Shown piece by piece: positions 51,824 to 61,073 of a stretch of DNA of 64,000 nt (positions are counted from its first letter, which is position 1; each line of letters opens with the position of its first letter). The DNA is from Saccharopolyspora kobensis. Its GTDB lineage: Bacteria > Actinomycetota > Actinomycetes > Mycobacteriales > Pseudonocardiaceae. Made by a program: the position numbers and the translations under genes. The notes beneath the pieces were generated by a model. It saw only the letters and a program-made list of their open reading frames with translations. It was not told the origin of the DNA and made no database searches. The stretch lies in assembly GCF_900108315.1 (NCBI RefSeq), contig NZ_FNVB01000004.1:496001-560000 (forward strand). The letters are read 5' to 3'.

Positions 51824-54115
51824 TCAGATCCCGCGGAGGACCGCGGGGAGCTCGTCGGTGTGGAGGACGCCGAGGCGTTGGGTCGCCCGGGTCAGGGCCA
51901 CGTAGAGGTCGTTGAGACCGCGTTCGGACTCCTCGGCGATCGCGGCCGGTTCCACCAGCAGGACCGCGTCGAACTCCAGGCCCTTGGCCTGCTCCACGGT
52001 CAGCAGGGCGACCGGGGCGTCCAGGTCGTCGGCGCTGGTGCCGATCGCCGCCTCGGGGAGCGAATCCGCCAGCTGCGGGCCGATTTCCGCCAGCACCTGC
52101 GGCGGCATCAGCACCGCGAGGCGGCCGTCGGCGACCTCGCGCAGCTCGTCGGTGACCGCTTCCGGCAGCGCCGTCGCGAGGTCGTCGACGCGGCGGGACC
52201 ACGGCTGGTGCCCGCTGGTCCGGACCGAGGTCGGCGCCTCCAGCTCGGTGTCCATTTCGGACAGCACCTCGGCCGCGATGTCCATGATCTCGGCCGGAGT
52301 GCGGTAGTTGACGGTCAGCTCGACCATCTTCCAGCGGTCCTGCACGTACGGGTGCAGGACGTCGTGCCAGGAGCTCGCCCCGGCCAGCGCGCCGGTCTGG
52401 GCGACGTCGCCGACCAGCGTCATCGACCGGCTCGGGCAGCGGCGCATCAGCACCCGCCACGCCATCGGCGACAATTCCTGCGCCTCGTCGACGATCACGT
52501 GCCCGAAGGTCCACGTGCGGTCGTCGGCAGCGCGTTCCGCCGCGGTCAGGTCGCTGCGGGCGCGGAACCGCTCCGCCAGCAGCTCGGCGTCGAGCACGTC
52601 GGAGACCCGCAACCGCTCCTCGTCGGCGATCTCCTCGTCCTGCTCCATGATGTGCAGAACGCCTTGCGCGTAGGCGAGTTCCTCGCGCTCCTGGCGTTCG
52701 CGCTCGGCGCGGGCCTGTGCGTCGTCCTCGCCGAGCAGTTCGGCGAGCTCGTCCAGCAGCGCCACGTCGGCGGGAGTCCACGGTGCGCCCGCGGCCCGCT
52801 GCAGCTCTTCGCGCTCCTCATCGTCGAGGTGCTTGCGGGTGGCCGTGATCAGGCGTTCCGGCGAGCTGAACAGCTCGTCGAGCAGCTGCTGCGGGGTGAT
52901 CTCCGGCCAGAGCTCGTCGAGGGCCCGGTCCACCGCCGGATCGGCGCGCAGCTCCACGTTGATCTCGTCCAGGTCGCGCCGGTCGAGCAGGTCGCGGCCG
53001 AGGCGGTCGGCGACCTGCAGCGTCAGCGCGGAGAACATCTCGTTGCGGAAGATCCGGCGCGCCAGGTTGTGCGGCTTGCGCGCGCGGCGGGCGCGCGTGC
53101 GGGCCTGCGTGGCGGTCTTGCGGTCGATGCGCAGCGGCTCGCGGTCGAAGACGACCTCGACGTGGTCGGCGGGCACCTGCTCGCGATCGCGGACCGCGGC
53201 GGTGAGCACCTCCACCATGCACTCGCGGCCCTTGATCTCGGCCGCCCGCGCGGATTCCGCGCCGGTCGCGGTGATCCCCGGGTACAGACCGCCCACAGTG
53301 GACAGCAGCACGCCGGTCTCGCCGAGGGAGGGCAGCACCTGCCCGATGTAGCGCAGGAACGTCTCGTTCGGGCCGACGACCAGCACACCGCGCTTGGACA
53401 GCTGCTCGCGGAACGTGTACAGCAGGTAGGCCGCGCGGTGCAGCGCCACCGCCGTCTTGCCGGTTCCCGGTCCGCCCTGCACCACCAGCACGCCGTTCAT
53501 GCCCGCGCGGATGATGCGGTCCTGCTCGCCCTGGATGGTGGCGACGATGTCCTGCATCTGCCCGGTGCGGCGGGCGTCGAGCCGCGCCAGCAGCGTGGCC
53601 TCCCCGGCCAGCCCGAGGTCGCTGCCCTGCTCGGCGGCGTCGAGGTCGAGCACCTCGTCCTCGTAGTCGAGCACCTTGCGCCAGCTGGTGCGCAGGTGCC
53701 TGCGGCGGCGCACGCCGTCGCGAGCCGCCGCCGTGGCCAGGTAGAACGGCCGGGCGGCCGGCGCGCGCCAGTCCAGCAGCAGCGGCTCGTACTCGTTGTC
53801 CTCGTCGAACAACCCGAGCCGGCCGACGTGGAACGTCTCACCGCTGTCCAGGTCCAGCCGGCCGAAGCACATCCCGTGCTCCACCGCGCTTAGCTGGGTG
53901 AGCTTGTCGGTGTACATCCGGGTGGAGATGTCCCGCTCGGTGCGGGCCTGCGGCGGGCCGCCGCTGTCGCGCAGCGTGTCCTTCAACCGCTGCGTGGTCT
54001 CCTGCCGGAGGGCGTCCAGCTTGTCGTACAGCACGGTGAGGTACTGCTGCTCGGCTGCGATCTCCTGCGCGCGGACGGCATCCCGATCGGATCGGGCATT
54101 GGACAACTGCGCCAC
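51824..54115 (-). CDS. HelD-like RNA polymerase-associated ATPase (UvrD/Rep superfamily)
   Basis: About 763-aa SF1 helicase-like motor. The N-terminal coiled-coil arm (about 1-90, alternating charged and hydrophobic) is typical of HelD proteins that enter the polymerase channels. Walker A is VVQGGPGTGKTAVALHRAAYLL (in parts GGPGTGKTA, about 230). Motif II is VIVDEAQELSPMAWRVLM, and motif V is LLTVEQAKGLEFDAVLLVEP. HelD recycles stalled RNA polymerase, and related HelR proteins protect it from rifamycins. Which subtype this is cannot be settled here. The start is GTG 54115 or TTG 54142; TATATT at 54172-54177 is a likely -10. Confidence 0.85.
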   Translation of the reverse strand: MAQLSNARSDRDAVRAQEIAAEQQYLTVLYDKLDALRQETTQRLKDTLRDSGGPPQARTERDISTRMYTDKLTQLSAVEHGMCFGRLDLDSGETFHVGRLGLFDEDNEYEPLLLDWRAPAARPFYLATAAARDGVRRRRHLRTSWRKVLDYEDEVLDLDAAEQGSDLGLAGEATLLARLDARRTGQMQDIVATIQGEQDRIIRAGMNGVLVVQGGPGTGKTAVALHRAAYLLYTFREQLSKRGVLVVGPNETFLRYIGQVLPSLGETGVLLSTVGGLYPGITATGAESARAAEIKGRECMVEVLTAAVRDREQVPADHVEVVFDREPLRIDRKTATQARTRARRARKPHNLARRIFRNEMFSALTLQVADRLGRDLLDRRDLDEINVELRADPAVDRALDELWPEITPQQLLDELFSSPERLITATRKHLDDEEREELQRAAGAPWTPADVALLDELAELLGEDDAQARAERERQEREELAYAQGVLHIMEQDEEIADEERLRVSDVLDAELLAERFRARSDLTAAERAADDRTWTFGHVIVDEAQELSPMAWRVLMRRCPSRSMTLVGDVAQTGALAGASSWHDVLHPYVQDRWKMVELTVNYRTPAEIMDIAAEVLSEMDTELEAPTSVRTSGHQPWSRRVDDLATALPEAVTDELREVADGRLAVLMPPQVLAEIGPQLADSLPEAAIGTSADDLDAPVALLTVEQAKGLEFDAVLLVEPAAIAEESERGLNDLYVALTRATQRLGVLHTDELPAVLRGI

Positions 54116-54191
54116 CTCGGTACTCAGGGGGAATTGGGGCAAGCCCGACTCGCAGGTCGGCCCGACCCACCAATATACCGCGCGCTCGGAG

Positions 54192-54226
54192 CGGGGTCGT
54201 GAGCGCGAAAGGCGCTCACGACCCCG
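54192..54226 (-). terminator. Hairpin terminator of the GntP permease gene
   Basis: A 15-bp perfect stem, CGGGGTCGTGAGCGC pairing with GCGCTCACGACCCCG, with a GAAAG loop lies directly downstream of the minus-strand stop codon. Confidence 0.75.
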
Positions 54227-54229
54227 TGG

Positions 54230-55639
54230 TCACAGCACCGCAGACAGGCCCAGGATCACCGCGAAGGAGGTCACCGACAGCAGCGTCTCCATCGCCGACC
54301 AGGTCTTGAGGGTCTGCCCGACGGTCATCCCGAAGTACTCCTTGACCAGCCAGAACCCCGCGTCGTTGACGTGCGAGAGGAACAGCGAGCCGGAGCCGAT
54401 GGCCAGCGCCACCAGGGCGCCCTGCGCGGGCGGCAGGCCCATCACCATCGGCGCGACCATGCCGGCCGCGGAGATGGTGGCCACCGTCGCCGAACCGGTG
54501 GCGACCCGGATGCCGACCGCGATCAGCCAGCCCAGCACCAGCGGCGAGAGGTGCGCCCCGGTGGCCAGGTCGGTGATCATGTTGTTCACCCCGGACTCCA
54601 CCAGGGTCTGCTTGAAGCCGCCGCCCGCACCGACGATCAGGATGATCCCGGCGATCGCGGGCAGCGAACCGCCGACCACCTCGGAGAGCCGGTTGCGGCT
54701 GAACCGGGCGCCGGTGCCGAGCACCACGATGGCGATCAGCACGGTCAGCATCATGGCCACGACCGGCGTGCCGACGGTGTCCAGCACCAGGTAGCCGAAG
54801 CTGTCCTCGGCCAGCAGCAGCTCGGCCACCGACTTGCCCAGCATCAGTACCACGGGCAGCAGGAGCATGGCGACCGCGGCGAAGAAGCTGGGCCGCTTCT
54901 CCGGTGCCGTCTCCACCGGGGACTTGCCGAGCAGGTGGGTGGCGGGCGGCAGCTGCACGCGCTTGGCGATGAACGAACCGAACAGCGGCCCGGCGACGAT
55001 GGCGGTCGGGATCGACACCAGCACGCCGAGCGCGAGGGTGGTGCCCAGGTCGACGTTGAGCGCGTCCACCGCGGCCAGCGGGCCGGGGTGCGGCGGCACG
55101 AGCCCGTGCAGGATCGACAGCCCGGCCAGCGCGGGGATGCCGATGCGCAGCATCGGCTGGTCGGACCGGCTGGCCACCATCACCACGACCGGGACCAGCA
55201 GCACGACGCCGACCTCGAAGAACATCGGCAGTCCCAGCAGCGCGGCGATGAACACCATGGCCCACGGCAGGGTGCGGTCGGTGGTGCGGCGCAGGACCGT
55301 CTCCACGATCCGCTCGGCGCCGCCGGTGTCGGTGAGCAGCTTGCCGAGCATCGCGCCGAGCGCGACCAGCAGGCCGACGTCGCCGACGGTCTTGCCGAGG
55401 CCCTCGGTGAAGGTCGAGACGAGATCGGTGAACGGCATCCCGGCGACCACGCCGAGCGTGGTCGCGCCCAGGGCCAGCGACAGGAAGGGGTGCAGCTTCG
55501 CCCAGCTGATCAGCACGACGATGACGGCGATGCCCGCCAGGGCCGCGATCAGCAGGCGCGTGTCGTGCGGGGTCCACCCGCCGGCCTGCGGCGCCTGGGC
55601 GAGGACGGCGGCGAGGCCGCCGGAAAGGCTGGTTGGCAT
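54230..55639 (-). CDS. Gluconate/sugar-acid permease (GntP family)
   Basis: 469-aa polytopic symporter with about 12-14 TM helices for gluconate or related hydroxy acids. Family signatures are HPFLSLALGATTLGVVAG, VALGAMLGKLLTDTGGAERI, GLPMFFEVGVVLLVPV, SILHGLVPPHPGPLAAVDAL and IRVATGSATVATISAAGMV. The ATG at 55639 is preceded by AGGAG. It is divergent from a FadR-type GntR regulator with an inverted repeat between them. No gluconate kinase gene is adjacent. Confidence 0.9.
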   Translation of the reverse strand: MPTSLSGGLAAVLAQAPQAGGWTPHDTRLLIAALAGIAVIVVLISWAKLHPFLSLALGATTLGVVAGMPFTDLVSTFTEGLGKTVGDVGLLVALGAMLGKLLTDTGGAERIVETVLRRTTDRTLPWAMVFIAALLGLPMFFEVGVVLLVPVVVMVASRSDQPMLRIGIPALAGLSILHGLVPPHPGPLAAVDALNVDLGTTLALGVLVSIPTAIVAGPLFGSFIAKRVQLPPATHLLGKSPVETAPEKRPSFFAAVAMLLLPVVLMLGKSVAELLLAEDSFGYLVLDTVGTPVVAMMLTVLIAIVVLGTGARFSRNRLSEVVGGSLPAIAGIILIVGAGGGFKQTLVESGVNNMITDLATGAHLSPLVLGWLIAVGIRVATGSATVATISAAGMVAPMVMGLPPAQGALVALAIGSGSLFLSHVNDAGFWLVKEYFGMTVGQTLKTWSAMETLLSVTSFAVILGLSAVL

Positions 55640-55681
55640 GGAGGGGCTCCTCGTTGAGCAGCTGGTGCGCGGCACAGCCTA

Positions 55682-55705
55682 AGCAATAAGTATGACTTTA
55701 TTGCT
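55682..55705. promoter_or_regulatory. GntR-type operator between gntP and gntR
   Basis: A perfect inverted repeat, AGCAATAA and TTATTGCT, separated by 8 bp, lies in the AT-rich 83-bp divergent region. The size and symmetry fit a FadR/GntR-family operator that would act on both genes. Confidence 0.6.
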
Positions 55706-55722
55706 ATGTTGACCGATTAAGT

Positions 55723-56502
55723 ATGCCTGTTGTGCCCGTCACCCCCGTCCAGCCGCTTATGTTTGGTGCGTTCAGCGGCGAAAGGGGCGAAATGGGCGGC
55801 GGGCTGCACGGCAGGGTCCTGGACGTGCTGGGACACGAGATCGCCGCCGGCACGCACCCGCCCGGCAGCGTCCTGCGCACCGACGAGGTGGAGCAGCGGT
55901 TCGGCATCTCCCGCAGCGTCGCCCGCGAGGTGGTGCGCAGCCTGGCCTCGATCCGGCTGGTCGTGGGCCGCCAGCGGGTCGGCAACGTGGTCCGCCCCCG
56001 CGAGGAGTGGAACGCCTTCGACCCGCAGCTCATCCGCTGGCTGCTGGCGGCCGACCGCACCGCGCAGCTCAAGACCCTGGCGGAGCTGCGCACCGCGGTC
56101 GAACCGATGGCCGCGGCCGCAGCGGCCCAGCGCGCGGCCGACGAGGACGCGGCCCGGCTCGTCGCGCTGTCCGAGCGGATGGTGGCCACGGCGCGCTCCG
56201 GCGACCTGGACACCTTCATGGCGGCCGACGTCGAGTTCCACCGGCTGGTGCTGCGGGCCTCGGGCAACGAGATGTTCGCCCAGCTGCACGAGGTGGTCGA
56301 GGAGCTGCTGACCTGGCGGGCCGGGCACGGGCTGATGCCGGAGCATCCGCGCCCGGTCGCCGTCCGCCTGCACTGCGAGATCGCCGAGTGCATCCGCAGC
56401 GGTGATCGGGCCCGCGCCGAGGAGGCCATGCGAGAGCTGGTCGCCGAAGCCCTGGAAGGAACCCTCTCCGGTTTGGCGGGTGCCCAGGCCGCGTCCCGCT
56501 GA
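55723..56502 (+). CDS. GntR family regulator, FadR subfamily
   Basis: 259-aa repressor with the GntR winged helix at about 25-95 (LHGRVLDVLGHEIAAGTHPPGS, RFGISRSVAREVVRSLASIRLV) and an all-helical FCD ligand domain at about 110-245 (LAELRTAVEPMAAAAAA, DVEFHRLVLRASGN, HCEIAECIRSGDRARAEEAM with metal-binding Asp/His residues). It is divergent from the GntP permease, so the likely ligand is gluconate or a phosphorylated product. The start may be the ATG at 55723 or a codon up to 25 residues further in. Confidence 0.86.
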   Translation: MPVVPVTPVQPLMFGAFSGERGEMGGGLHGRVLDVLGHEIAAGTHPPGSVLRTDEVEQRFGISRSVAREVVRSLASIRLVVGRQRVGNVVRPREEWNAFDPQLIRWLLAADRTAQLKTLAELRTAVEPMAAAAAAQRAADEDAARLVALSERMVATARSGDLDTFMAADVEFHRLVLRASGNEMFAQLHEVVEELLTWRAGHGLMPEHPRPVAVRLHCEIAECIRSGDRARAEEAMRELVAEALEGTLSGLAGAQAASR

Positions 56503-56569
56503 CCCGCGGTCGACGGCCGGATGCCCCGAGCCGGACTGGGGACGGCTCGGGGCACCGGGCGGGCGGCCG

Positions 56570-56655
56570 GCGTGTCGGGGCCCTGACACGCCGACGTGCG
56601 TCGGGAGTTGTGCAATTTCAATGGAAATCTGACGTCTGATTTCAATTGAAATTGC
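56570..56655. repeat. R1 composite repeat, copy 4 (half copy)
   Basis: Only the inverted pair (56615-56628 and 56639-56652, the latter a perfect ATTTCAATTGAAAT) and part of the GC-rich middle (TGACACGCCGACGTGCGTCG) are present; the direct pair is absent. It has the same orientation as copy 1. It lies between convergent gntR and the transglycosylase gene. Confidence 0.85.
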
Positions 56656-56744
56656 GTTTTCCGGTCGGTGCGCCGCAGCGGCGGGGCTGGTGCGCACGGG
56701 TCGGGGGAGGGACGGGTTCACTTGGGTGCGGTGCGTCGGGGTGA

Positions 56745-57527
56745 TCAGTAGCCGAGGTAGCTGCCGCCGGAGCGGACACCGGAGACGCCGGGGACGTCGG
56801 CGACCGAGCCGTAGCGCGCGATCGCGTAGCGGGTGGCCGCGATGATGTTGTCCACCGGGTTGTAGATGTCCTCGTGGCCGGGCAGCGCGAAGGACTCGAA
56901 GGTCGGCTCGATGGTCTGCATCAGACCGATCGACGGGGTGCCGGCCGCGGCGTTGGAGTCCCAGTTGTTCGTGGCGCTCGGGTCGCCGTTGGACTCGTGC
57001 ATGATGATCATGCGGATGGCCTCGGTGTCGACCTGGTCGCGCGAGACGCCGTTCTGCTCCATGACGTGGACGGCTTCGTCGATCCAGGCGCCGATCTGGT
57101 CGACCGGCTTGGCCTCCGGCGCCCGCTGCTCCGGCACGGGAGCGGCCTCGGGGGCGGGCTGCTCGGCCGGTGCGGGGGCCGCCGGACGGGGGTCGGCGGC
57201 CGGCTGCGGGGCCGGGACGTGGAGCGGGACGGCCTGGTCGATCGGGGTGACCACGGCCGCGGTCTCCACCGCGGGCTGCTCGGTGCTGGGGCCGCCGACG
57301 CCGGTGACCACGCCGAGCACGCCGAAGGCGGCCGCCGCGGTGCCGAGCTGCAGCGCCCGCGTCTTCGGGGCGACGCGGTGCTGCCGGTCGGACTTGTCGC
57401 CGAGGAATGCCGCACGCAGCCAGCTCGCCGTGTTCGGCACCGCCCTCTCCCAACGGTGCCAACCGGTCGGCCGGGGATCTCGGTCGTCGAGGATGCGGTT
57501 GTCGGGGGATTTCGGTTCGGGGGTCAC
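56745..57527 (-). CDS. Membrane-anchored lytic transglycosylase (SLT domain)
   Basis: 260-aa cell-wall protein: a cytoplasmic N-terminus (about 1-60), one TM helix (LQLGTAAAAFGVLGVVTGVG, about 60-79), a Pro/Ala-rich linker (about 95-145) and a C-terminal soluble lytic transglycosylase-like domain (about 147-255). The catalytic Glu is in IRMIIMHESNGDPSATNNWD, with SIGLMQTIEPTFESF and DNIIAATRYAIARYG following. It would cleave peptidoglycan glycan strands. The GTG at 57527 gives a protein of usual size. The upstream 342-bp gap is AT-richer near 57580-57630. Confidence 0.85.
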   Translation of the reverse strand: MTPEPKSPDNRILDDRDPRPTGWHRWERAVPNTASWLRAAFLGDKSDRQHRVAPKTRALQLGTAAAAFGVLGVVTGVGGPSTEQPAVETAAVVTPIDQAVPLHVPAPQPAADPRPAAPAPAEQPAPEAAPVPEQRAPEAKPVDQIGAWIDEAVHVMEQNGVSRDQVDTEAIRMIIMHESNGDPSATNNWDSNAAAGTPSIGLMQTIEPTFESFALPGHEDIYNPVDNIIAATRYAIARYGSVADVPGVSGVRSGGSYLGY

Positions 57528-57758
57528 GAGAACCCAGGTTCCGGCACGGAGAGTGCACGCGCACCGAGGTTTGCACGTACATAGGTACCTAGATTAGCCC
57601 AAACGGAGTACTAAGCGCGGATTGGCTAACTACTCAACGTGAGGTTTTGTGGTTCGCACAACAGTCCGGGAGCACCGCCCCGTGATCCTGATGACGAAGC
57701 CGTCGATCGAGTCGTCCGCACCGGTCGGCCTCCGCGCCGAGAAGCGGGCGGGATGGTC

Positions 57759-57824
57759 GGCGATCTCGCGCGAAATCGCCAGTTGCGCACGCGGTGGTGA
57801 GGGCGATTTCGCGCGAAACCGTGC
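57759..57824. repeat. R4 palindrome pair
   Basis: A 22-bp palindrome with GGCGAT and ATCGCC ends around TCGCGCGA (57759-57780) is followed by a second with TTTCGCGCGAAA at its centre (57807-57818). They lie in the 342-bp gap between the transglycosylase and LuxR-type genes, downstream of the latter. The part of the gap at 57528-57630 shows AT-rich promoter-like sequence (TAATCT, TTAGTA) for the transglycosylase; nothing else was recognised. Confidence 0.5.
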
Positions 57825-57869
57825 CAAGGCCGTCTCCACGTCCGCTCGCCGTCGACGTGCCGGGCGGGT

Positions 57870-60233
57870 TCAGCGCGGGACGGTGTCGCTCGCTTCGCTC
57901 GCCGTGCGCTGGGCCGTCACCCAGCCGGCGATCTGCGCGCGGGAGGAGAAGTCCAGCTTGGTGAGGATGTTCTGCACGTGTCCCTCGACCGTGCGCTGGG
58001 CGATCACCAGGTTCTCCGCGATCTCCTTGTTGGTGTTGCCCCGCGCGACCAGGTCCGCGATCTGCCGCTCCCGCCGCGTCAGCGGCATCGGGTGCACGTT
58101 CTCCTCGGTGCGCACCCGCGAGTGCCGCTTGACCTCCAGCGCGAAGTCGACGATCTGCTGAACGGACAGCTGTCGGCCCCGGCCCCGGTCGAACGCCTCC
58201 TGGAACGCTTCCTCGCCCAGCGCGGTGCGGGTCTGCGCCTGGTGCTCGTCGTGGTCGGCGGCGAAGCGGGCCCAGAAGCCCGGCGTGGCGCGCACGACGT
58301 CCCAGACCGACGCCGCCGCGCCGAACAGCCGGGCGGCGCGGTCGTACTTGCCCTGCTGCTGCGCGATCCGGGCGAGGGTGTCGATGCTGAACGCGATGCC
58401 GAGCCGGTTGTCCAGCTGCCACTGCAGCCGGAGCGCCTTCTTGGCCGCCGCATCGGCCCGCTCCAGATCCCCGTGCTGCGCCTCGATCTGCGCCGACGCC
58501 CACAGCGCGTAGGACTGCCAGTACAGCTCGCCGTGCTCGGAGGACAGCCGGATGCCCTCGGCCAGCAGCGCGAGCCCGGTTTCGGCCGACTCGTCGAGCC
58601 CCTTGATCATGCCGAGCCCGAACAGGGCGAACAGCTCGCCGGCCAGCGATTCGCGCTTGCGGAACTGGCCCAGCGCGTCCTCCACCAACGTGGCGGCCCG
58701 CGCCGTGTCGTTGTCCGCGAACGCGGTGAGCCCGCGCACCAGCGCGAGGTAGGGCTTCTCCGCTTCCTCGCCGCGCTGCGTGGCCAGCACCGTCGCCTGC
58801 TCCAGGATCGACTGCACGTTGTCCAGGTCACCGTGCAGCAGCGCGAACCACGCGCTGACGCGCAGCGCGCGCACCCGCTCGGGCACCTCGCGCGGGGTGT
58901 TGGCCAGCACCTGCTCCAGCCAGTGGCGCGCCTCGCCGTTGAGCCCGCGGATGACCCAGTACTGCCAGAGGTCGGTGGCCATGCCCAGCGCGGTGCCCGC
59001 GGTTTCCGGGTCCGCCGCGGCGTTCTGCAGCGCGGTCCGCAGGTTGCCCTGCTCCTTGCGCAGCCGCTGCATCCAGGCGACCTGGTCCGGGCCGATCCAG
59101 TCGGCGGCGAAGCGCCCGGCGAGATCGCTGAACCACGTGAGGTGCCGCTGCCGGATCGCGGTCAGCTCGCCGAACTCCTCGAGCTTGTCCTGCCCGTACT
59201 CGCGCAGCGCGTGCGGGAGCCGGAAGCGCACCTCGCCGCCGTCCTCCTCGCGCAGCAGCACGGACTTGTCCACCAGCGAGTGGATCGCGCCCAGCACGTC
59301 GGAGCCGGTCAGGCCGTTGCTCGCCACGTGCTCGGCGGCGGCCAGGTCGAAGGTGCCGGAGAACACCGACATCCGCGCCCACGCGAGCCGGTCCTGCTCG
59401 GAGGCCAGCTCGTAGCTCCAGTCGATCAGCGCGCGCAGCGTCTGCTGCCGGGCCGGGGCACCGCGGCGGCCCTCGGTGAGCAGGTCGTACCGCTCGGCGA
59501 GGCGTTCCTCCAACTGCTGCAGCGACAGCGAGCGCAACCGCACCGCGGCCAGTTCGATCGCCAGCGGGTTGCCGTCGAGGTGGTAGCACAGGCGCATCAG
59601 CGCGGTGGCGTTGTCGGTGGTCACCTCGAACTCGGGCACCGCGGCCCTGGCCCGGTCGATGAACAGGCGGACCGAGGCGAACTGCTCGTAGGCCTCCGGC
59701 GGCGGGAGGTGCTCGATGTCGGGCACCTGCAGCGGCGGCACGACCATGGTGGCCTCCCCGGCGACGCCGAGGGACTGCCTGCTGGTGGCCAGCACCCGCA
59801 CGCCCGGGCACCACCGCACCACCGCGTCGACCAGCAGCGCGACGTCGTCGACCACGTGCTCGCAGTTGTCCAGCACGAGCAGCATCTCGCGGTTCTTGAG
59901 CTGTTCGACGACGGTGTCGAGGTCCTCGCCCGCGCTCGGGACGCCGATGGCGAGCTGCTCGATGACGGCGTCGACGACCAGCGAGCCGTCCCGCACGTCC
60001 TCCAGCCCGACGCACCACGCCTTGTCCCGGAACGAGCGGCGCATGTTGCCCGCGACCCGCATGGCCAGCCGCGTCTTGCCGACGCCGCCGGGGCCGGTGA
60101 GGGTGACGACCCGGGATTCGGCGAGCAGCCGCTTGGTCAAGGTGATCTCACGGCGCCGGCCGACGAAGCTCGTGACGTCGGCCGGGAGATTGCCCGCCGG
60201 CTCCCGCACGCGGGCTCGCGCAGTGGTGACCAC
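57870..60233 (-). CDS. Large LuxR-type regulator with AAA/NB-ARC-like ATPase
   Basis: 787-aa signal-integrating regulator. The N-terminal P-loop ATPase (about 20-300) has SFVGRRREI, Walker A LTGPGGVGKTRLAMRV and Walker B LLVLDNCEHVVDD, followed by ATSRQSLGVAGE and GNPLAIELAAVRLRSL. A central tetratricopeptide-like helical region (about 380-680) and a C-terminal LuxR helix-turn-helix (LTRRERQIADLVARGNTNKE, QRTVEGHVQNILTKLDFSSR) complete it. The GTG at 60233 has TAAGCT exactly 6 nt upstream, so it is probably leaderless. The target is unknown and no cluster gene is adjacent. Confidence 0.88.
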   Translation of the reverse strand: MVTTARARVREPAGNLPADVTSFVGRRREITLTKRLLAESRVVTLTGPGGVGKTRLAMRVAGNMRRSFRDKAWCVGLEDVRDGSLVVDAVIEQLAIGVPSAGEDLDTVVEQLKNREMLLVLDNCEHVVDDVALLVDAVVRWCPGVRVLATSRQSLGVAGEATMVVPPLQVPDIEHLPPPEAYEQFASVRLFIDRARAAVPEFEVTTDNATALMRLCYHLDGNPLAIELAAVRLRSLSLQQLEERLAERYDLLTEGRRGAPARQQTLRALIDWSYELASEQDRLAWARMSVFSGTFDLAAAEHVASNGLTGSDVLGAIHSLVDKSVLLREEDGGEVRFRLPHALREYGQDKLEEFGELTAIRQRHLTWFSDLAGRFAADWIGPDQVAWMQRLRKEQGNLRTALQNAAADPETAGTALGMATDLWQYWVIRGLNGEARHWLEQVLANTPREVPERVRALRVSAWFALLHGDLDNVQSILEQATVLATQRGEEAEKPYLALVRGLTAFADNDTARAATLVEDALGQFRKRESLAGELFALFGLGMIKGLDESAETGLALLAEGIRLSSEHGELYWQSYALWASAQIEAQHGDLERADAAAKKALRLQWQLDNRLGIAFSIDTLARIAQQQGKYDRAARLFGAAASVWDVVRATPGFWARFAADHDEHQAQTRTALGEEAFQEAFDRGRGRQLSVQQIVDFALEVKRHSRVRTEENVHPMPLTRRERQIADLVARGNTNKEIAENLVIAQRTVEGHVQNILTKLDFSSRAQIAGWVTAQRTASEASDTVPR

Positions 60234-60359
60234 TCCACGAGCTTAACCGCCCGAATGGGCTCTGACCTGCGATCTTGTCCCAGCGCACGCCTCGTCACCC
60301 AGAAGTGTGGTGAGCGGAACAGCCCGCAGCCGGGGCGTCGCGCGGCTGCGCGGCCGGAT

Positions 60360-60956
60360 TCACTCAGAGGTGTGAAGCTGCTGGGCCCGCAACCCGGCGA
60401 GCACGACGCGCAGGTTCCGCCGCCACTGGTCGTCCGCGGCGGTTAACCCGATCGTGCGATCACCGGTCATCACGGAGGTCAGCACGAACGGCACGTCCTG
60501 CCAGGGCACGTCGTCACGCATGGCCCCGGACTGCTGACAGCGCTCGACGAGCAGCCTGATCTGCTCCCGCAACTGCTCCAGCGGGGCGTCCAGGGACAGC
60601 GCGCAGTCGGTGCCCAGCGCCTCGTTGATGCCGCAGCTCATGGCGCGCAGCTGCACGAACTCGGCCGCGAAGGTGCAGAACCCGTGCCACGGATCGGGGT
60701 CGCGCAGCGCCTCCCGGGCGAGCTCGACGATCTCGTAGACGGTGTCCTCGACGACGGCCTGCAGCAGGGCTTCGCGGGAGGGCAGCCGCCGGTAGAAGGT
60801 GCCGATGCCGACCCCGGCCCGGCGGGCGATCTCGTGCGCCGTCACGTCCACGCCGACCTCGGCGACCGCCTCGCGGGCCGCGGCCACGAGACGTCGCACG
60901 TTGCGCTGGGCGTCCGCCCGCGCCGTCTCGCCGAGCAGCTTCTCCACCGCGGTCAC
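60360..60956 (-). CDS. TetR family regulator
   Basis: 198-aa TetR protein with the DNA-binding domain at about 18-65 (NVRRLVAAAREAVAEVGVDV, EIARRAGVGIGTFYRRLPSRE) and a C-terminal domain typical of the SbtR-like group. The GTG at 60956 has TAGGGT exactly 6 nt upstream (leaderless). Three near-identical palindromes separate it from the divergent oxidoreductase gene, the probable target. Confidence 0.87.
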   Translation of the reverse strand: MTAVEKLLGETARADAQRNVRRLVAAAREAVAEVGVDVTAHEIARRAGVGIGTFYRRLPSREALLQAVVEDTVYEIVELAREALRDPDPWHGFCTFAAEFVQLRAMSCGINEALGTDCALSLDAPLEQLREQIRLLVERCQQSGAMRDDVPWQDVPFVLTSVMTGDRTIGLTAADDQWRRNLRVVLAGLRAQQLHTSE

Positions 60957-60970
60957 CGGCTCACCCTAAC

Positions 60971-61063
60971 AACCGGACTCGGTGAGTCCGGTTAGACTCC
61001 GCGCACAACCGGACCTCTGGAGTCCGGTTTTGTCGGAGAAAAACGGACTGAGCGAGTCCGGTT
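60971..61063. promoter_or_regulatory. Triple TetR operator between regulator and oxidoreductase genes
   Basis: Three 23-bp palindromes of the form AACCGGAC-N6-AGTCCGGTT-like lie at 60971-60993, 61007-61029 and 61041-61063, the last with one substitution. Spacing is 36 and 34 bp. The first overlaps TAGACT (60993-60998), a candidate -10 for the oxidoreductase, and lies just upstream of the tetR -10. Confidence 0.8.
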
Positions 61064-61073
61064 CGGAGGCGTC

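Noticed and set aside
54115..54177. Rifamycin-associated element in front of the HelD-like gene
   Set aside because: GGGCTTGC occurs near 54140-54150 but the second half expected for the inverted element is missing, so rifamycin control is not claimed.
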